From NCBI RefSeq assembly GCF_010726765.1, contig NZ_AP022601.1, positions 744,001 through 808,000 on the forward strand: a stretch of 64,000 nt of DNA. Reading direction: 5' to 3'. The notes beneath the pieces were generated by a model, which was not told the origin of the DNA, made no database searches, and saw nothing but the letters and a program-made list of their open reading frames with translations. Origin of the DNA: Mycobacterium gallinarum. GTDB lineage: Bacteria > Actinomycetota > Actinomycetes > Mycobacteriales > Mycobacteriaceae. Shown here piece after piece: positions 33,688 to 42,423 of the stretch. Each line of letters opens with the position of its first letter. Positions within the stretch are counted from its first letter, which is position 1. The translations under genes and the position numbers were made by a program.

Positions 33688-35486
33688 GCCGCCGTCCCGT
33701 TGATCCCGTGGCGCTGCAGCCACAATTCCAGCAACCCGAGCTGCCAGAGTTCGTTGCCCCGGAGCGGGGTCAGGCGACCGTTCGGGTCGGCCAGCAGGTG
33801 GTCGACCGCGTCGGGGCGGAATAGCCCGCGCTCCTTGGCGACCGGAGCGTAGAGCGCATCGCGCACCAGCTCGAGGTACGGACCCTCCAGGTGGGTCAGC
33901 GCCGGCACCGGGAAGTAACCCTTGGGACGGTCGATGACCTCGGCGGGGATCACCCGTCGGGCAGCCTGCTTGAGCACGCCCTTGCCGTCGTGTGCGATCT
34001 TCAGCGCGGGTGGGCATGTGGCGGCCAGCTCGACGAGCTCGTGATCCAGGAATGGCACCCGGCCCTCCAGGCCCCAGGCCATCGTCATGTTGTCGACGCG
34101 CTTGACAGGGTCGTCCACCAGCATCACCGTGGTGTCGAGCCGAAGGGCGCGGTCGATGCCGGTGGCCGCGCCGCGGTGCGCGAAGTGCTCGGTGACGAAC
34201 TCTCCGCTGGGGTCGCTTTCCACGAGATAGTCCGACGTGACGAGTGCGGCGACGCCGGCGGGGTCACGGTCGAAGAACGCGGCGCGGTAGCTGGCCACCG
34301 CGCTGTCCAGCGATGTGGCGTCGGCCATCGGCGGATACCAGTGGTAGCCGGCGAACACCTCGTCGGCGCCCTGCCCGGACTGGACCACCTTGACGTACTT
34401 GGCCACTTCTTGGCTGAGCAGATAGAACGCAACGCAGTCGTGGCTGACCATCGGCTCGCTCATGGCGCCGATCGCGCCGTCGAGCGCGGGCAGCATCCGG
34501 TCGGTACCGATGCGGATCTGATGGTGGTCGGTGCCGAAGCGCTCGGCGATGATGTCGGAGTACGTGAACTCGTCGCCCGCCACGCCGCCCACTGACTCGA
34601 AGCCGATGGAGAATGTCGCCAGACCATGCTGGCCCGCTTCGGCGAGCAGTCCGACGATCAGGCTGGAGTCGACCCCACCGGAGAGCAGGCAGCCGACCGG
34701 CACATCGGCGACCAGCCGGCGGTCGACCGCGACGCGCAGCGACTCCAAAACCGCGTCCTCCCAGTCACGTTCGGACCAGTCGGCGCGATCGGCATGCGGA
34801 GTGAAATCGGGTTCCCAGTACGTGGTGGTCGTGCGCCGGCCATCGGGCTCGATCGCGACCAGGGTCGCGGGCGGCACCTTGCTCACGCCGCGCAAGATCG
34901 TGCGCGGCGGCGGGACGACCGAGTGGAACGACAGGTAGTGATGCAGCGCCAACGGATCGATGCGGGTGTCGACCCCGCCGCCGGCGAGCAGTGCGGGCAG
35001 TGACGACGCGAACCGGATCCGCGACGCGTCCTCGGTGAGATACAGCGGCTTGATGCCCAGCCGATCGCGGCCGAGCAGCACCCGTCCGCTGTCGCGTTCG
35101 ACGATCGCGAACGCGAACATGCCGTAGAGGCGGTCGACGAAACGGTCGCCCCAGTGGTGATATGCCTTGAGCAACACCTCGGTGTCACTGTGCGAGAAGA
35201 ACCGGTACCCGTGCTGCTCGCTCAGCTCGCGGCGCAACTGCTTGTAGTTGTAGATGCAGCCGTTCCACGCAATGGCCAGCCCGAGCTCGGAGTCGACCAT
35301 CGGCTGTGCGCCGGCTTCGGACAGATCGATGATTTTCAGGCGACGATGACCAAGCGCGACCCGACCCTGCGACCACACGCCTGCGGCGTCGGGACCGCGC
35401 GGTTCCATGGCCTCGGCCATAGCCGAGACCGCAGTGATATCAGGTGAATGGCCGTCGAGTCGCACCTCGCCGGTGGCTCCGCACAC
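33684..35486 (-). CDS. asnO: N-acetylglutaminylglutamine amidotransferase (asparagine-synthetase-like)
   Basis: 600 residues from the GTG at 35486, chosen because it puts Cys at position 2 (CGATGEVRLDG), the N-terminal nucleophile of class II glutamine amidotransferases after Met removal; the long upstream extension overlaps the permease in another frame. N-terminal half: EPRGPDAAGVW, LGHRRLKIIDLSEAGAQPM, GCIYNYKQLR, SDTEVLLKAYHHWG. C-terminal synthetase half: PP-motif LLSGGVDSS, FEGYHWY-type region with GADEVFAGYHWYPP, and DNMTMAWGLEGRVPFLDHELVE. The pairing with ngg identifies it as the enzyme that amidates the dipeptide to NAGGN, rather than asparagine synthetase. Confidence 0.85.
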   Translation of the reverse strand: MCGATGEVRLDGHSPDITAVSAMAEAMEPRGPDAAGVWSQGRVALGHRRLKIIDLSEAGAQPMVDSELGLAIAWNGCIYNYKQLRRELSEQHGYRFFSHSDTEVLLKAYHHWGDRFVDRLYGMFAFAIVERDSGRVLLGRDRLGIKPLYLTEDASRIRFASSLPALLAGGGVDTRIDPLALHHYLSFHSVVPPPRTILRGVSKVPPATLVAIEPDGRRTTTTYWEPDFTPHADRADWSERDWEDAVLESLRVAVDRRLVADVPVGCLLSGGVDSSLIVGLLAEAGQHGLATFSIGFESVGGVAGDEFTYSDIIAERFGTDHHQIRIGTDRMLPALDGAIGAMSEPMVSHDCVAFYLLSQEVAKYVKVVQSGQGADEVFAGYHWYPPMADATSLDSAVASYRAAFFDRDPAGVAALVTSDYLVESDPSGEFVTEHFAHRGAATGIDRALRLDTTVMLVDDPVKRVDNMTMAWGLEGRVPFLDHELVELAATCPPALKIAHDGKGVLKQAARRVIPAEVIDRPKGYFPVPALTHLEGPYLELVRDALYAPVAKERGLFRPDAVDHLLADPNGRLTPLRGNELWQLGLLELWLQRHGINGTAA

Positions 35487-35548
35487 GCATGGGACTTTAC
35501 CCGAGTTGACGGATGGGAAACCTGGTCGCCAGCTCAGCGACGTGTGAG

Positions 35549-37120
35549 CTAGGAAACACCTTCCAACTGCTCGCCGGTTTCGTCCACTTGCCTGACCGGG
35601 CCGGTGAACCACTTCTTCACCGACACGTGCCAGTAGATGTAGAGAAGGATCAGCACGCCGCCGACCAGAAGTGGGGTGTAGTTGACGTACTTCCATTCGA
35701 AGGCGTCCCCCCACGGCACACCGCCCGAGGATGTCGGGAACATCGCGATGATCGAGGTGATGATGATCTCGACGACAGCGACGGGAGCCATCCACTTGTG
35801 GTGGCCCCGCAGGTTCCACCGACCCACCTTGAAATCGTCGCCCATCCGCCAGCGCAAGTAGATCGGCACCGCGAAGCACAGATAGAGGCCGACGACGCCG
35901 ATCGAGACCACCGCGAAGAAGGCCACTGGGACCGGGGCGCCGTTGATGTCGACCTCGACGAGCGCGGGGAGCGTGATGGTAGCCGCGAGGACTGCGGTGA
36001 TGATGACGCCGTTGGCGGGGATCTTGTTCTTGCTCACCTTGGACCACAGCTGGTGTCCGGGAACCGCACGGTCGCGGCTGAACGCGAACAACATCCGCGA
36101 CGCGCTCGTCTGGCACGCCGTGGTGCAGAAGAACTGCCCGGCCGTTGAGATCAGCAGGATGATCGCGACCCACTGTGAGTCCAGCGCCTGGTTGAAGATG
36201 CCGACGACCGCACCACCGCCTGCGGACACCGCGTCGGAGTCGTTGACGGCGAACAGGAACGTCAACAGCAGGATCCAGCCGCCGATCGCCGAGTAGAAGA
36301 TCGACCGCCAAATGCCTTTGGCTGCACCGTCTGCCGCACTCTTGGTCTCCTCGGAGAGATGCGCCGACGCGTCGTAGCCGGTGATCGTGTACTGCGTCAG
36401 GATCGCCGAGATCGGCAGCACGAACAGCAATACACCGATGCCCGACATCTCGCCGCCGAACATCCCGCTGTTGTTGATGGTCTTGGCGAAGACGTCCGAG
36501 AAGCTGGCGTGCTGGTCGGGCAGCAGCCAGAGGATCAGGATCACCGCCGCCGCGCCCGCGACGTGCCACCAGACTGAGATGTTGTTGATGACGGCGAGCA
36601 GGTGCGAGGAGAAGATGTTGATGGTCGCCGAGATGGCCAGGATGATCACGAACAGCATGAACGTCCGAGTCAGGCTGTATCCCGCGAGCCAGGTCTCACT
36701 GAAAGTGCCGAGCGTGAGGTCGAGGAACGTCGCGCAGCCGTACGCCACCGAAGCCAAGATGGCGATCAACCCGATCAGATTGAGCCAGCCGGTGTAGAAA
36801 CCGGCCTTGGGACCGCCGAGTTTGGCTGCCCACCAATAGATTCCGCCCGATGTCGGATACGCCGACACGAGTTCGGACATGCACAACCCGATGATGAGGA
36901 TGAACACCGAGACGATCGGCCAGCCCCATGCGATCGCGGCCGGGCCGCCGTTGTTCCAGCCGAGGCCGAAGGAGGTGAAGCAGCCCGCCAGGATTGAGAT
37001 GATCGAGAACGAGATCGCGAAGTTGGAAAAACCGGACCACGATCGGTTCAGCTCCTGTGTATAGCCGAGGCTGGCGAGATGTCGTTCGTCCTCATTGAGA
37101 TATTCGTGACCTTCTGGCAC
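35549..37120 (-). CDS. APC-superfamily amino acid/choline-type (ACT family) permease
   Basis: 523 residues from the GTG at 37120, which has AAGGAGA seven bases upstream; a TTG at 37198 lacks one. About 12 membrane helices. The start DERHLASLGYTQELNRSWSGFSNFAISFSIISI and the motif ELVSAYPTSGGIYWWAAKLG match the amino acid/choline transporter group (relatives of yeast Uga4 and Hnm1), which carry GABA, choline or similar amines. It is divergent from the glnA4 operon (210-base gap) and upstream of asnO-ngg on the same strand (62-base gap), so it can belong to either; amine import for glnA4 is my preferred reading. Confidence 0.82.
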   Translation of the reverse strand: MPEGHEYLNEDERHLASLGYTQELNRSWSGFSNFAISFSIISILAGCFTSFGLGWNNGGPAAIAWGWPIVSVFILIIGLCMSELVSAYPTSGGIYWWAAKLGGPKAGFYTGWLNLIGLIAILASVAYGCATFLDLTLGTFSETWLAGYSLTRTFMLFVIILAISATINIFSSHLLAVINNISVWWHVAGAAAVILILWLLPDQHASFSDVFAKTINNSGMFGGEMSGIGVLLFVLPISAILTQYTITGYDASAHLSEETKSAADGAAKGIWRSIFYSAIGGWILLLTFLFAVNDSDAVSAGGGAVVGIFNQALDSQWVAIILLISTAGQFFCTTACQTSASRMLFAFSRDRAVPGHQLWSKVSKNKIPANGVIITAVLAATITLPALVEVDINGAPVPVAFFAVVSIGVVGLYLCFAVPIYLRWRMGDDFKVGRWNLRGHHKWMAPVAVVEIIITSIIAMFPTSSGGVPWGDAFEWKYVNYTPLLVGGVLILLYIYWHVSVKKWFTGPVRQVDETGEQLEGVS

Positions 37121-37330
37121 GGCGGGTTCTCCTTCGCGATCTTCGAGCGCTTCGCGGCTTGCAGTGGGGCGGGACTCGCGCTCACTGAGTAGGGACAATA
37201 GAGTGCCATTGGTCGGCTGTCCTACCTTTGGAGTGACATTTCTGTTAAGGAATCACCGAGAAGGCCCCGCCGAGCAAACTCCAATGGTTGGCTGCCGGTC
37301 ATCGTCGGTACTCGAGAGGAAGGTTCCGCA
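37121..37330. promoter_or_regulatory. divergent control region of permease and glnA4
   Basis: 210 bases, the longest gene-free stretch in the window. It holds an AT-rich patch (37230-37256) bounded by GTGA (37233-37236) and TCAC (37253-37256), and two related strings, ATTGGTCGGCTG (37208-37219) and AATGGTTGGCTG (37283-37294), as direct repeats 75 bases apart. These are candidate operators for the downstream GntR or for a nitrogen regulator. No hairpin terminator seen. Confidence 0.35.
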
Positions 37331-38698
37331 ATGAGCCAGAACCCCGGCATGTTGTCGCAAGCCGACCTCGAAAAGCTGGTGGCCGACGGGGACATCGACA
37401 CCGTCATCCTGGCGTTCTGCGATATGCAGGGGCGGCTCACCGGCAAGCGCGTGTCGGCGCGATTGTTCGTCGAAGACGTCGCCGAGCATGGCGCGGAGTG
37501 CTGCAACTACCTGTTGGCCGTCGACGTCGACATGAACACCGTCGACGGGTACGCGATGTCGAGTTGGCAGACCGGCTACGGCGACATGGTCATGAAGCCC
37601 GACTTCTCGACGCTGCGACGCGTGCCCTGGCTGCCGGGCACCGCACTGGTGATGGCAGACCTGGAGCGCGTCGACGGCGACCCGGTGACCCCTGCGCCAC
37701 GCAGCATCCTCAACCGCCAGATCGACCGGCTGTCCGAGCTCGGTCTGGTGCCCTACGTGGGCACCGAGCTCGAGTTCATGGTGTTCGAGGATTCCTACCG
37801 CGACGCCTGGACGAAGGGCTACCGCAACATGACGGCGGCCTCGGACTACAACGTCGACTACGCGATGCACGCGTCGACCCGAATGGAGCCGCTGCTTCGC
37901 GACATCAGGCTCGGCATGACCGGCGCGGGAATGTACTGCGAGGGCGTGAAGGGCGAATGCAACCTCGGGCAGCAGGAGATCGCCTTCCGCTACGACCACG
38001 CGAGGGTGACGTGTGACAACCACACGATCTACAAGAACGGTGCCAAGGAGATTGCCGATCAACACGGCAAGAGCCTGACGTTCATGGCGAAATTCGATGA
38101 GCGCGAAGGCAACAGTTGTCATATCCACATTTCGTTGCGGGGCGAGGACGGAAGCCCGGTGTTCGCCGATTCCGACGCGTCGGACGGAATGTCGTCGATG
38201 TTCCGCAGCTTCATCGCCGGCCAGCTGGCTACGCTGCGTGAGCTGACGCTGTTCTATGCACCGAACATCAACTCCTACAAGCGATTCGCCGAGGGCAGCT
38301 TCGCGCCTACGGCCATCGCGTGGGGGATGGACAACCGCACTTGCGCGCTGCGCGTGGTGGGGCACGGTCCGGGCATGCGGGTGGAATGCCGCGCGCCCGG
38401 CGGCGACGTCAACCAGTACCTGGCGGTGTCGGCGCTGATCGCCGGCGGCCTGCACGGTATCGAGCACGAGTTGGAGCTGCCGGAACCGTTCGAGGGCAAC
38501 GCCTATACGAGTGGCGCCGAAAGCCTTCCGACCACGCTGACCGAGGCGGCGGCGCTGTTCGAGAAGTCCGACGTGGCCCGTGCGGCGTTCGGCGACGAGG
38601 TCGTGGAGCACTATCTCAACAACGCCCACGTCGAACTGACCGCGTACAACGCGGCCGTGACGGACTGGGAAAGGGTGCGGGGCTTTGAGCGGCTTTGA
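37331..38698 (+). CDS. glnA4: glutamine-synthetase-like gamma-glutamylamine ligase, GlnA4 type
   Basis: 455 residues, near the 457 of M. tuberculosis GlnA4. AGAGGAAGG precedes the ATG. GS fold signs: DTVILAFCDMQGRLTGKRV, YVGTELEFMVFEDSY (metal site), GECNLGQQEIAFRY, NSCHIHISL (ATP/metal site), NSYKRF, AWGMDNRTCALRVVGHGPGMRVECR and GDVNQYLAVSALIAGG. The glutamate flap and Tyr-adenylylation loop typical of true GlnA are absent. Streptomyces coelicolor GlnA4 is a gamma-glutamylethanolamide synthetase, and the three genes that follow fit the rest of such a pathway. Substrate amine is inferred. Confidence 0.88.
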   Translation: MSQNPGMLSQADLEKLVADGDIDTVILAFCDMQGRLTGKRVSARLFVEDVAEHGAECCNYLLAVDVDMNTVDGYAMSSWQTGYGDMVMKPDFSTLRRVPWLPGTALVMADLERVDGDPVTPAPRSILNRQIDRLSELGLVPYVGTELEFMVFEDSYRDAWTKGYRNMTAASDYNVDYAMHASTRMEPLLRDIRLGMTGAGMYCEGVKGECNLGQQEIAFRYDHARVTCDNHTIYKNGAKEIADQHGKSLTFMAKFDEREGNSCHIHISLRGEDGSPVFADSDASDGMSSMFRSFIAGQLATLRELTLFYAPNINSYKRFAEGSFAPTAIAWGMDNRTCALRVVGHGPGMRVECRAPGGDVNQYLAVSALIAGGLHGIEHELELPEPFEGNAYTSGAESLPTTLTEAAALFEKSDVARAAFGDEVVEHYLNNAHVELTAYNAAVTDWERVRGFERL

Positions 38699-39482
38699 CG
38701 CGAGAAGCGAAGGCGGAGCTGGGGCCAGCGCAGCGGCGCGCAGATCCCGCCCGGTCGTCGGATTGACCACGTATCTGCAGCAGGCGCAGACGGGTGTGTG
38801 GGACGTGCGCGCCAGCTTCCTGCCCGCCATCTATTTCGAGGGCGTCGGGCTGGCGGGCGGAATCTCGGTACTGCTGCCGCCGCAGCACGTCGACGACGAA
38901 ATCGTCGACCGCGTGCTCGACGGACTCGACGGGCTGATCATCACCGGCGGGCGCGACGTCGATCCCGGCGCCTACGGACAGGATCGCCACCCTGCCACCG
39001 ATGAGGCCAACGAGTACAACCGCCTTCGGGATGCATGGGAATTCGAACTACTCAAAGGGGCTATCCGGCGCGGCCTTCCCGTCCTGGGAATCTGCCGCGG
39101 CGCGCAGGTGCTCAACGTCGCCCTCGGCGGCACTCTGCATCAGCATCTGCCCGACGTCGTCGGCCATTCTGAGCACCAGAAGGGCAACGCAGTGTTCTCG
39201 ACGTCGTCGATACGCACTGTGCCCGAAACGCGGCTGGCATCGCTGATCGGCGAGTCGTCCGACGCGCAGTGCTATCACCACCAGGCCATCGATCGCCTCG
39301 GTGACGGTCTGATCGTCAGTGCTCGCGACGCTGACGGCGTGATCGAGGCAGTCGAGTTCCCCGGCGACCGCTTCCTTCTCGCGGTCCAGTGGCATCCCGA
39401 GGAGACGCTGGACGATCTGCGGCTGTTCGCCGCGTTGGTCGAAGCCGCTGAGGCGTATTCGAGAGAAAAGGTGACCGTGTGA
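38685..39482 (+). CDS. class I glutamine amidotransferase-like hydrolase (peptidase C26, PuuD type)
   Basis: 265 residues from a TTG at 38685, 14 bases inside glnA4, with AAAGGGTG nearby upstream. Glycine loop LDGLIITGGRDVDPGAYG, catalytic Cys in GICRGAQVLNVALGG, and the His-Glu pair in FLLAVQWHPEE complete the triad. Proteins of this type (PuuD; Rv2859c) hydrolyse gamma-glutamyl bonds, here presumably releasing glutamate after the amine carbon chain has been oxidised. The stop overlaps aldC by GTGA. Confidence 0.87.
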   Translation: MSGFDARSEGGAGASAAARRSRPVVGLTTYLQQAQTGVWDVRASFLPAIYFEGVGLAGGISVLLPPQHVDDEIVDRVLDGLDGLIITGGRDVDPGAYGQDRHPATDEANEYNRLRDAWEFELLKGAIRRGLPVLGICRGAQVLNVALGGTLHQHLPDVVGHSEHQKGNAVFSTSSIRTVPETRLASLIGESSDAQCYHHQAIDRLGDGLIVSARDADGVIEAVEFPGDRFLLAVQWHPEETLDDLRLFAALVEAAEAYSREKVTV

Positions 39483-40843
39483 CGGCTAGTGAGCTGATCA
39501 ACCCCGCGACGGAGGAACTGCTGCGCACCGTAGAGCAGACCAGCCTCGCGGGTGTCGACGACGCGGTGGCGCGAGCCAAGGCCGCGCAACGCGATTGGGC
39601 ACGTCTGGCACCCGGCGACCGGGCCGCCGCCCTGCGGTCGTTCGCCGCCGCGGTCGACGCGCACGTCGACGAGCTGGCCGCGCTGGAGGTCGCCAACTCC
39701 GGGCATCCGATCGGCAATGCGACGTGGGAGGCGGGCCACGTCCGCGACGTCCTGCAGTTTTACTCCGCGACACCGGAACGATTGTCGGGCAAACAGATTC
39801 CGGTGGCCGGCGGCCTGGACATCACCTTCAACGAGCCGCTTGGCGTCATCGGGGTGATCACGCCCTGGAATTTCCCGATGCCCATCGCGGTGTGGGGTTT
39901 CGCACCGGCCCTGGCAGCCGGGAACGCGGTACTGATCAAACCCGCCGAATGGACACCGCTGACCACGATCCGGATAGGCGAACTCGCCGTCGAGGCCGGC
40001 CTGCCTCCCGATCTGTTCCAGGTGTTGCCCGGAAAGGGGTCGGTGGTCGGTGAGCGGTTTGTCACCCATCCCGACGTCCGCAAGATCGTCTTCACCGGTT
40101 CCACCGAGGTCGGCACCCGCGTGATGGCGGGTGCCGCGGCTCAGGTCAAGAGGGTCACCCTCGAGCTGGGCGGCAAGAGCGCAAACATCGTGTTCGACGA
40201 TTGCGATCTGGACAAGGCTGCGGCCACCGCGCCCTACGGGGTTTTCGACAACGCCGGGCAGGACTGCTGTGCACGTAGCCGGATCCTGGTGCAGCGCAAT
40301 GTTTACGACCGTTTCATGGAGCTGCTCGAACCTGCGGTCAAGGGCATCGCAGTCGGTGATCCGGCTGCCAAAGGCACCGAGATGGGCCCGCTGGTGTCGA
40401 AGTCGCATTGGGAGTCCGTGGTCTCCTATGTGCCCGACGACGCACCGGTCGCGTTCCGCGGCGACGCGCCGTCGGGGCCCGGCTACTGGTTCCCCCCGAC
40501 CGTGCTGACCCCGGAGCGCTCCGACCGCACGGTGCGTGAGGAGATCTTCGGCCCGGTCGTCGCGGTGCTGCCGTTCGAGGACGAGGCCGACGCGATTGAA
40601 CTCGCCAACGACACCCCCTACGGCCTTTCCGGGTCGATCTGGACGGACAACCTGTCGCGGGCCGTGCGGGTGTCCCGCGCGGTGGAGTCTGGCAACCTGT
40701 CGGTCAATTCACACTCGTCGGTGCGGTACAACACGCCCTTCGGCGGGTTCAAGCAATCAGGTCTTGGCCGCGAACTCGGGCCCGATGCGCCGCTGTCATT
40801 CACTGAAACCAAGAACGTCTTCTACGCGATCGGAGATGCGTGA
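39479..40843 (+). CDS. aldC: NAD(P)-dependent aldehyde dehydrogenase
   Basis: 454 residues. Motifs: GVITPWNFPMPIAVWGFAPALAAGNAVLIKP, VFTGSTEVGTRVM (NAD binding), the general base in LELGGKSANIVFDD, the nucleophile region FDNAGQDCCARSRI with the catalytic Cys, and EEIFGPVVAVLPFEDE. In M. tuberculosis the orthologue is called AldC. In this operon it would oxidise the aldehyde of a gamma-glutamyl amine intermediate to the acid. It begins with GTG overlapping the amidotransferase stop and ends overlapping the SDR start (TGATG). Confidence 0.92.
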   Translation: MTASELINPATEELLRTVEQTSLAGVDDAVARAKAAQRDWARLAPGDRAAALRSFAAAVDAHVDELAALEVANSGHPIGNATWEAGHVRDVLQFYSATPERLSGKQIPVAGGLDITFNEPLGVIGVITPWNFPMPIAVWGFAPALAAGNAVLIKPAEWTPLTTIRIGELAVEAGLPPDLFQVLPGKGSVVGERFVTHPDVRKIVFTGSTEVGTRVMAGAAAQVKRVTLELGGKSANIVFDDCDLDKAAATAPYGVFDNAGQDCCARSRILVQRNVYDRFMELLEPAVKGIAVGDPAAKGTEMGPLVSKSHWESVVSYVPDDAPVAFRGDAPSGPGYWFPPTVLTPERSDRTVREEIFGPVVAVLPFEDEADAIELANDTPYGLSGSIWTDNLSRAVRVSRAVESGNLSVNSHSSVRYNTPFGGFKQSGLGRELGPDAPLSFTETKNVFYAIGDA

Positions 40844-41616
40844 TGGATCTGACCCAGCGCCTGGCGGGCAAGGTCGCCGTGATCACCGGCGGCGCCAGCG
40901 GGATCGGGCTGGCGAGCGCCAAACGCATGCGCGCCGAAGGCGCCACCATCGTCATCGGTGACATCGACCCGACGACCGGGAAGTCCGTGGCAGACGACCT
41001 CAACGGAACCTTCGTCCAGGTGGATGTCTCAGATCAGGCCGCGGTGGATGCCCTGTTCGATACGGCCGCCGAGACGCACGGTTCTGTCGACATCGCCTTC
41101 AACAACGCGGGTATCAGCCCGCCAGAAGACGACCTCATCGAGACCACGGGCATCGACGCATGGCAACGGGTGCAGGACATCAACCTGAAGTCGGTGTTCT
41201 TCTGTTCCAAAGCCGCACTGCGCCACATGGTTCCGCAGCAGAAAGGTTCGATCATCAACACCGCGTCGTTCGTCGCGGTGATGGGGTCGGCGACATCGCA
41301 AATCTCCTATACCGCATCCAAAGGCGGCGTCCTCGCAATGTCCCGTGAACTGGGAGTGCAGTTCGCGCGTCAGGGGATTCGAGTGAACGCACTGTGCCCC
41401 GGACCGGTGAACACACCGCTGCTGCAGGAACTGTTCGCGAAGGATCCCGAACGCGCGGCCCGCCGACTGGTCCACATTCCGGTCGGCCGGTTCGCCGAGC
41501 CGGAGGAGCTGGCCGCGGCCGTCGCATTCCTGGCCAGCGACGACTCGTCGTTCATCACCGGGTCGACCTTCCTGGTCGACGGCGGCATCAGCTCGGCGTA
41601 CGTGACCCCCCTCTAG
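40843..41616 (+). CDS. short-chain dehydrogenase/reductase
   Basis: 257 residues from the ATG with GGAGA six bases upstream; a GTG one codon earlier is possible. Cofactor loop TGGASGIGLASAKRM, NNAGIS, active-site Ser in INTASFVAVMG, and YTASKGGVLAMSRELG with Tyr and Lys; the end is TGSTFLVDGGISSAYVTPL. Orthologue of Rv2857c by position. In a gamma-glutamylethanolamide route the alcohol must first become an aldehyde, and this is the only alcohol-oxidising candidate in the operon; that assignment is an inference. Confidence 0.9.
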   Translation: MDLTQRLAGKVAVITGGASGIGLASAKRMRAEGATIVIGDIDPTTGKSVADDLNGTFVQVDVSDQAAVDALFDTAAETHGSVDIAFNNAGISPPEDDLIETTGIDAWQRVQDINLKSVFFCSKAALRHMVPQQKGSIINTASFVAVMGSATSQISYTASKGGVLAMSRELGVQFARQGIRVNALCPGPVNTPLLQELFAKDPERAARRLVHIPVGRFAEPEELAAAVAFLASDDSSFITGSTFLVDGGISSAYVTPL

Positions 41617-41632
41617 AGGCCCTGTAGGAATC

Positions 41633-42355
41633 ATGACTGCCGATCCGGACGTACCGCTGGCGAGCGAAGCTCTGCTGCGCCCGGTCCGGCCCGGGAACGC
41701 GTTCGAGGACACGGTCGGAAGGCTCCTGCAGACCATCCGGCTCGGCGTGCTCGCCCCCGGCGAATCGCTGCCGCCGGAGCGCGAGCTGGCATCGCGGCTG
41801 GGCGTCAGCCGCGACACCGTGCGCGAGGCCATCAAGTCGCTGGCCGACGCCGGGTATCTGGTGTCGCGGCGAGGCCGCTACGGCGGCACCTTCCTCGCCG
41901 ACGAGTTGCCCAGGCACACCCAGGACACCGACGCGGTGACACGCGCCCAGATCGACGACGCGTTACGGCTGAGGGAGATCCTCGAGGTCGGAGCGGCGCG
42001 GCTGGCCGCCAACCGAACCCTGACGGCATCGGAACGCGAGGAGCTGTGGGCGCGTCTGCGTGATGTCCGCGGCGCCGCGCCCGGCGACTACCGCCGACTG
42101 GATTCGAGGCTGCATCTCGCCATCGCCGAGGCGGCCGGGTCGCCGTCGCTGGTGCCGTTGGTGGCCGAGAACAGGATGCGCCTCAACGTCTTGCTGGACC
42201 AGATCCCGTTGCTGCCGCGCAACATCGCCCACTCCGACGAGCAACACGAGGCGATCGTGATCGCGATCCTGGCCGGCGACAGTGAGGGTGCGGCGTCGGC
42301 CATGCTCGCCCACGTCGAAGGCTCGGCCACCCTGCTGCACGGATTCCTGGACTAG
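41633..42355 (+). CDS. GntR-family regulator, FadR/FCD subgroup
   Basis: 240 residues. N-terminal winged helix: FEDTVGRLLQTIRLGVLAPGESLPPERELASRLGVSRDTVREAIKSLADAGYLVSRRGRYGGTFL (residues about 23-85), with the FCD effector domain after residue 100 (LREILEVGAARLAA, DSRLHLAIAEAAGS, DEQHEAIVIAILAGD); Asp and His residues in these three segments form the usual metal site for a carboxylate ligand. Only 16 bases after the SDR, so it is made with the glnA4 operon and probably controls it in response to a pathway acid. Confidence 0.9.
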   Translation: MTADPDVPLASEALLRPVRPGNAFEDTVGRLLQTIRLGVLAPGESLPPERELASRLGVSRDTVREAIKSLADAGYLVSRRGRYGGTFLADELPRHTQDTDAVTRAQIDDALRLREILEVGAARLAANRTLTASEREELWARLRDVRGAAPGDYRRLDSRLHLAIAEAAGSPSLVPLVAENRMRLNVLLDQIPLLPRNIAHSDEQHEAIVIAILAGDSEGAASAMLAHVEGSATLLHGFLD

Positions 42356-42411
42356 CCCGATGCCAGCACAAACACGAACGTCGTCGCGGTCATTCGGGGT
42401 GCCAGGGGGGT

Positions 42412-42417
42412 TAGATT
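42412..42417 (+). promoter_or_regulatory. leaderless -10 box TAGATT of the ArsR-family gene
   Basis: TAGATT fits TANNNT and is followed by exactly 6 bases before the ATG at 42424. It marks a new transcription unit after the GntR gene. Confidence 0.6.
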
Positions 42418-42423
42418 TGACGG

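Noticed and set aside
31831..34017. 728-residue frame extending Ngg upstream
   Set aside because: Residues upstream of the GTG at 33687 overlap asnO out of frame and are Arg/Pro/Gly-rich; the GTGA junction is the natural start.
33684..36569. 961-residue open frame extending AsnO upstream through the permease region
   Set aside because: The extra 361 residues are antisense-like, Arg-rich and overlap the real permease in another frame; Cys2 of the amidotransferase sets the start at 35486.
37230..37256. GlnR binding box in the permease-glnA4 gap
   Set aside because: GTGAC followed by 6 bases is present, but the paired GAAAC-type element does not follow at the right place; kept only as an AT-rich candidate region.
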